The notes under the pieces are model-generated. The model saw only the letters and a list, made by a program, of their open reading frames with translations, ran no database searches and was not told the origin of the DNA. The position numbers and the translations under genes were made by a program. From Gemmatimonadota bacterium (GTDB taxonomy: Bacteria > Gemmatimonadota > Gemmatimonadetes > Gemmatimonadales > GWC2-71-9), in assembly GCA_016880225.1 (NCBI GenBank), contig JAEHDT010000263.1, positions 1-16,769 on the forward strand: a stretch of DNA of 16,769 bases. The letters run 5' to 3'. This document shows, piece after piece, positions 13,692 to 16,769 of the stretch. How positions within the stretch are numbered: position 1 is the first letter of the stretch; the number at the start of each line of letters is the position of its first letter.

Positions 13692-13701
13692 GGGGAGGGG
13701 G
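13671..13701. terminator. GC hairpin downstream of the APC permease gene
   Basis: CCCCCTCC (13671-13678) and GGAGGGGG (13694-13701) form a perfect eight-pair stem around a 15-base loop, ten bases past the permease stop on the minus strand. No U-run follows, so it may act as a Rho-linked or processing hairpin, and it overlaps the candidate zinc-ribbon promoter. Confidence 0.35.
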
Positions 13702-13710
13702 TCTGGAGGA

Positions 13711-15150
13711 CTAGGCTGGTGCGCGCCCCCGGCGAACCGTCGCCCGCCATCCGAAGTACACCGGCACGCCCAGCACGACCAGGCCGAGACCGAGAAAGCT
13801 GTAGGTGCGGGTGGCGTCTTGCGTGAGGAGATCCGCGGCGATCACAGCGGTGGCGAGCACATACACCGCGGGGAGCCAGGGGTAGGCCGGCGTGCGCACC
13901 GGCCGCGGTGCCGCGGGCCGCTTGACGCGCAGCGTGAACAACCCGAGGGCGGTGAGCCCGTAGAACACGAGCGCCGCGAAGATCACGAAGTTCAGGAGCT
14001 GCGTGTACGTCCCCGACAGGCACAACACGCTCGTCCATACCGCCTGGACGACGAGCGCGGCGGCGGGCGTCTTGTGCCGCGGGTGCAGTACGCCGGCGGA
14101 CCGGAAGAACAGATCGTCGCGCGCCATCGCGTAGTACACGCGCGCGCCGGACAGGATCAGGCCGTTGTTGCATCCGAACGTGGAGATCATGATGGCCGCC
14201 GCCATGAGCTTGAGCCCCGAATCGCCAAGCATCGCCTGCAGCGCGGCGGTGCCGACCCGGTCTTGGGGCGCGTTGGCGAGGGCGGCGCCCGGCAGCACGC
14301 TCAGATACGCGACGTTGGCGAGCAGATAGAGCACGGTGACGATCAGCACTCCCGCCCCCATCGCGAGCGGCAGGTCGCGCTCCGGGTTCTTGAGCTCGCT
14401 GCCCGCGAAGCCGACGTTGTTCCACGCATCCATCGAGAAGAGCGACCCGACCATCGCGGCGCCGACGGCACCGATGCCGACGGCGGCGCCGCCTGTCGCC
14501 CAGAAGTTGCCCCCGAAGTTCGCAGCCAGGGCCTCGGCGTTCCGGCCGATGGTGAGGCCGAGCAAGATCAGCAGCGCTAGGGCGCCGGTCTTGACCGCCG
14601 TGAGCGTCGTCTGGATGATCGCCGCCGTGCGCACGCCGCGCACGTTGATCCAGGTCAGGAGCAGGACCGAGAGCACGGCGAGGATGCGCTGCGGCGACAA
14701 ACCGACCGCGATGTCGCCGATCGGCTTGGGAAAGTGCAGGGTCGTGCCGAAGAACACGTCGGGCGAGAGGCCCGGCCAGAACACCGCGGTGAACCGCGCG
14801 AACGCGACGGCGACCGCCGCGATGGTGCCGGTCTGGATCACGACGAACAGGGTCCAGCCGTACAGGTAGCCGAACAGGGGCGAGATACCCTCGCGCAGGT
14901 AGACGTATTGCCCGCCCGCCCGGGGGAACATCGCCGCCAGCTCGCCGTAGGTGAGCGCGCCCATCAACGTGACGATGCCCGAGGCGGCCCACACCACCAG
15001 CAGCAGGCCCGGCGCGTGCACCTCGCGGAGGATCTCGGCCGAGACGATGAAGATCCCCGATCCGATCATCGACCCGACGACGAGGGCGGTGGCGTCGAGC
15101 CGGGAGATCGCCCTGACGAACTCGGTCTGACCCTGTTGCGTCGTCGCCAT
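13711..15150 (-). CDS. APC-superfamily amino-acid permease
   Basis: A 479-residue integral membrane protein with about 12 hydrophobic segments. Diagnostic features are the first-helix motif VVGSMIGSGIFIV at about 24-36 (the substrate-binding GSGIF), the block LTYGELAAMFPRAGGQYVYL, and SELKNPERDLPLAMG in the cytoplasmic loop after helix 6. The match is to the APC/LAT-like group, which moves amino acids by antiport or proton symport; the substrate cannot be read. The ATG at 15150 is preferred over 15165 because GGGAG lies at ideal distance before it. The gene is divergent from the DUF47/PiT pair across a 111-bp spacer in which I see no strong promoter on either strand. The hairpin after its stop probably ends the transcript. 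Confidence 0.93.
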   Translation of the reverse strand: MATTQQGQTEFVRAISRLDATALVVGSMIGSGIFIVSAEILREVHAPGLLLVVWAASGIVTLMGALTYGELAAMFPRAGGQYVYLREGISPLFGYLYGWTLFVVIQTGTIAAVAVAFARFTAVFWPGLSPDVFFGTTLHFPKPIGDIAVGLSPQRILAVLSVLLLTWINVRGVRTAAIIQTTLTAVKTGALALLILLGLTIGRNAEALAANFGGNFWATGGAAVGIGAVGAAMVGSLFSMDAWNNVGFAGSELKNPERDLPLAMGAGVLIVTVLYLLANVAYLSVLPGAALANAPQDRVGTAALQAMLGDSGLKLMAAAIMISTFGCNNGLILSGARVYYAMARDDLFFRSAGVLHPRHKTPAAALVVQAVWTSVLCLSGTYTQLLNFVIFAALVFYGLTALGLFTLRVKRPAAPRPVRTPAYPWLPAVYVLATAVIAADLLTQDATRTYSFLGLGLVVLGVPVYFGWRATVRRGRAPA

Positions 15151-15261
15151 TTGTCCGGCTCCCATGCGGTCGAGGTGTGCAGGGCTAACCTAGTGGCTCC
15201 CGGCCGGCGCCGCTATGTTGTCGCACGCCGGATTCATCCATCAACGAGGGAGGGGACGACC

Positions 15262-15876
15262 GTGCGTCTGTTGCCCCGGGAAGAAGAGTTCTTCGATCTG
15301 TTCGTCGCGGTCGCGACACGCAGCCTGGAAGCGGCGCGGCACTTGCACGAGTTGTTCGCCGTGCCCCCCGAGCGCCGCGTTCCGCACGTCGAGGCGATCA
15401 AGCGGCTGGAGCACGAGTGCGATCAGGTCACCCACGAGGTGGTGAACCGGCTCGACCGCACGTTCATCACGCCGCTCGACCGCGAGGACATCCACCAGCT
15501 CGCGTCCGATCTCGACGACGTGATGGACGCGATCGACGGCACCGCGCGGCGGTCCCAGATCTTCCACCTGGGTGTCGCGCCCCAGGGCGTCAAGCAGCTC
15601 ACCGAGGTGATCCAACGGATGGTGGCCGTGCTCGCCGACGGCGTCGGTCGCCTGAAGAAGGGCGACGACGTGATGAAGTACTGCATCGAGGCGAAGCAGC
15701 TCGAAGAAGAAGGGGACGCGATCTACCACGAGTCGCTGGGCCGCATGTTCGAGACCGAGCGGGATGCCCTCGAGGTCATCAAGTGGAAGGAGATCTACGA
15801 CAACCTGGAGCGCACGCTCGACGAGTCGGAGGACGTGGCGAACGACCTCGAGTCCATCACCCTCAAGCACGCCTGA
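15262..15876 (+). CDS. DUF47 / PhoU-like phosphate-transport accessory protein
   Basis: The 204-residue all-helical protein has the DUF47 pattern: LPREEEFFDLFVAVATRSLE at 4-23, HECDQVTHEVVNRLDRTFIT with the following PLDREDIHQLASDLDDVMDA, and WKEIYDNLERTLDESEDVAN near the end. The two acidic E/DxxxD clusters are the metal-binding signature shared with PhoU. DUF47 proteins are usually encoded with PiT transporters and are thought to control them. The start is a GTG at 15262, preceded by the strong ribosome site GGGAGGGG; an upstream ATG-led frame extends far back but is a shadow. The stop overlaps the PiT ATG by one base (TGATG), so the two are translationally coupled. Identification is secure; the regulatory mechanism is not shown by the sequence. 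Confidence 0.93.
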   Translation: MRLLPREEEFFDLFVAVATRSLEAARHLHELFAVPPERRVPHVEAIKRLEHECDQVTHEVVNRLDRTFITPLDREDIHQLASDLDDVMDAIDGTARRSQIFHLGVAPQGVKQLTEVIQRMVAVLADGVGRLKKGDDVMKYCIEAKQLEEEGDAIYHESLGRMFETERDALEVIKWKEIYDNLERTLDESEDVANDLESITLKHA

Positions 15877-16769
15877 TGCCGGGCACCGTCTGGTTCGTGC
15901 TCGCGATCATTCTGATCGCGCTCACCTTCGACTTCATCAATGGATTTCACGACGCGGCGAACTCGATCGCTACCGTCGTTTCCACGCGCGTGTTGTCGCC
16001 GAGCGCCGCCGTCGTCTGGGCGGCCGCGTTCAACTTCATCGCGGTATTCCTGTTCGGGACCGCGGTGGCCAAGACGATGGGGCAGGGCCTCGTCGACATC
16101 ACGGTGGTAGACGGCACGGTGATCCTGGCGGGCCTGATCGGCGCCATCGTGTGGGATCTGATCACGTGGTGGCTGGGACTGCCGACGTCGTCCTCCCACG
16201 CCTTGATCGGCGGCTATGCGGGCGCGGCGGTCGCCAAGGCCGGGGTCACGGCCCTGCTGTTGCCAGGGAAGTGGATCGCGACGCTCGTGTTCATCGTGGT
16301 GGCGCCGGTCATGGGCCTGGTGCTGGCGCTCGCCCTGACCGTCGCGCTGTCGTGGGCGCTGCGGCGGTCGCTGCCGCGCAAGGTGGACCGCGCGTTCCGC
16401 GCCCTTCAGCTCGCGTCCGCCGCCGCCTACTCGCTCGGCCACGGCTCTAACGACGCCCAGAAGACCATGGGCATCATCGTCGGTCTGCTGGTCGCGGAGC
16501 AACGGAAGTTCGTGGACTTCCCGATACGAGCCCTCCACCTCACCGACGTGAGCGCCGTGCCGGCGTGGGTGATCCTGCTGTGTGGCGCCGCCATGGGAGT
16601 GGGCACGATGTCGGGCGGCTGGCGCATCGTGCGGACCATGGGGCAGCGGCTCACCAGGCTCAACCCGTTCGGTGGCTTCTGCGCCGAGACGAGTGGTGCG
16701 ATCACCTTGTTCGTCGCCTCGCATTTCGGCATCCCCGTCAGCACCACCCACACGATCACCGGCGCCATC
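15876..16769 (+). CDS. pit: PiT-family inorganic phosphate transporter (partial, runs off right edge)
   Basis: 298 residues are present and the frame is still open at the last base; roughly 30-40 residues should be missing. The duplicated PiT signatures are all visible: GFHDAANSIATVV at 23-35 and LGHGSNDAQKTMGII at 187-201, which hold the conserved GxxDxxN-type residues. Also present are PTSSSHALIGG at 103-113 and PVSTTHTITGAI at 287-298, the serine/threonine-rich re-entrant motifs. Members take up phosphate (often as a metal-phosphate complex) with protons or sodium across the inner membrane. The ATG overlaps the DUF47 stop by one base. The internal two-fold repeat typical of the family is evident from the paired motifs. 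The ion coupled is not readable. Confidence 0.95.
   Translation, partial: MPGTVWFVLAIILIALTFDFINGFHDAANSIATVVSTRVLSPSAAVVWAAAFNFIAVFLFGTAVAKTMGQGLVDITVVDGTVILAGLIGAIVWDLITWWLGLPTSSSHALIGGYAGAAVAKAGVTALLLPGKWIATLVFIVVAPVMGLVLALALTVALSWALRRSLPRKVDRAFRALQLASAAAYSLGHGSNDAQKTMGIIVGLLVAEQRKFVDFPIRALHLTDVSAVPAWVILLCGAAMGVGTMSGGWRIVRTMGQRLTRLNPFGGFCAETSGAITLFVASHFGIPVSTTHTITGAI

Noticed and set aside
12068..14992. 974-residue minus-strand open frame
   Set aside because: Runs out of frame through the permease and radical SAM genes and antisense to the HTH gene; composition is typical of a shadow.
15166..15261. Divergent promoters between the permease and DUF47 genes
   Set aside because: No pair of -35/-10 boxes at reasonable spacing could be supported on either strand.

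Overview
This is a GC-rich bacterial chromosomal segment. Almost every real gene has long open shadow frames on the other strand. The gene set (Lhr helicase, ImuB/DnaE2 mutasome, Pit/DUF47 phosphate uptake, many exported proteins of unknown function) and the gene style suggest a soil or environmental bacterium, possibly Gemmatimonadota. That taxon is an inference from general impression, not from a marker gene. No transposase, integrase, phage gene, tRNA, rRNA or CRISPR array was seen. No gene-free stretch exceeds about 120 bp.

Layout. (1) 1-1865, plus strand: the C-terminal third of a Lhr-family helicase, entering from the left edge, then a small cupin. (2) 9993-1875, minus strand: an unbroken run of eight co-directional genes. 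It begins with imuB, a 90-aa WW-rich ORF and dnaE2 (the translesion polymerase cassette). It continues with a 100-residue remnant of a MetE-like methionine synthase, msrA, a TMEM175-type channel, an exported small protein and an exported protein with duplicated helical-repeat/TonB-C modules. The remnant, msrA and the TMEM175 gene overlap by 4 and 1 nt and look translationally coupled. (3) 10113-12351, plus strand: a DUF72 protein divergent from imuB, a lipoprotein, and a small HTH protein. (4) 13634-12358, minus strand: a 54-residue zinc-ribbon ORF overlapping a radical SAM (SplB/Rv2578c-like) gene, convergent with the HTH gene. (5) An APC-type amino-acid permease on the minus strand, divergent from a DUF47/PhoU-like gene. 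The DUF47 gene overlaps a PiT phosphate transporter that runs off the right edge.

How the genes fit. ImuB (a Y-family protein lacking catalytic acids) and DnaE2/ImuC would form a damage-induced mutagenic polymerase; imuA is not beside them. The imuB promoter carries three TTCG boxes at an exact 11-bp period over its -10, a good candidate for the SOS operator. Lhr and perhaps the radical SAM protein add to a nucleic-acid-repair flavour. MsrA repairs oxidised methionine. DUF47 and PiT form a phosphate-uptake unit.

The most interesting points are the candidate 11-bp-period operator on imuB, the in-frame internally deleted MetE-like gene coupled to msrA, short 7-bp and 8-bp repeat arrays scattered through the imuB-dnaE2 cassette (including complementary copies around the small middle gene), and the zinc-ribbon micro-ORF coupled to the radical SAM gene. 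I see no clear, complete undescribed system.
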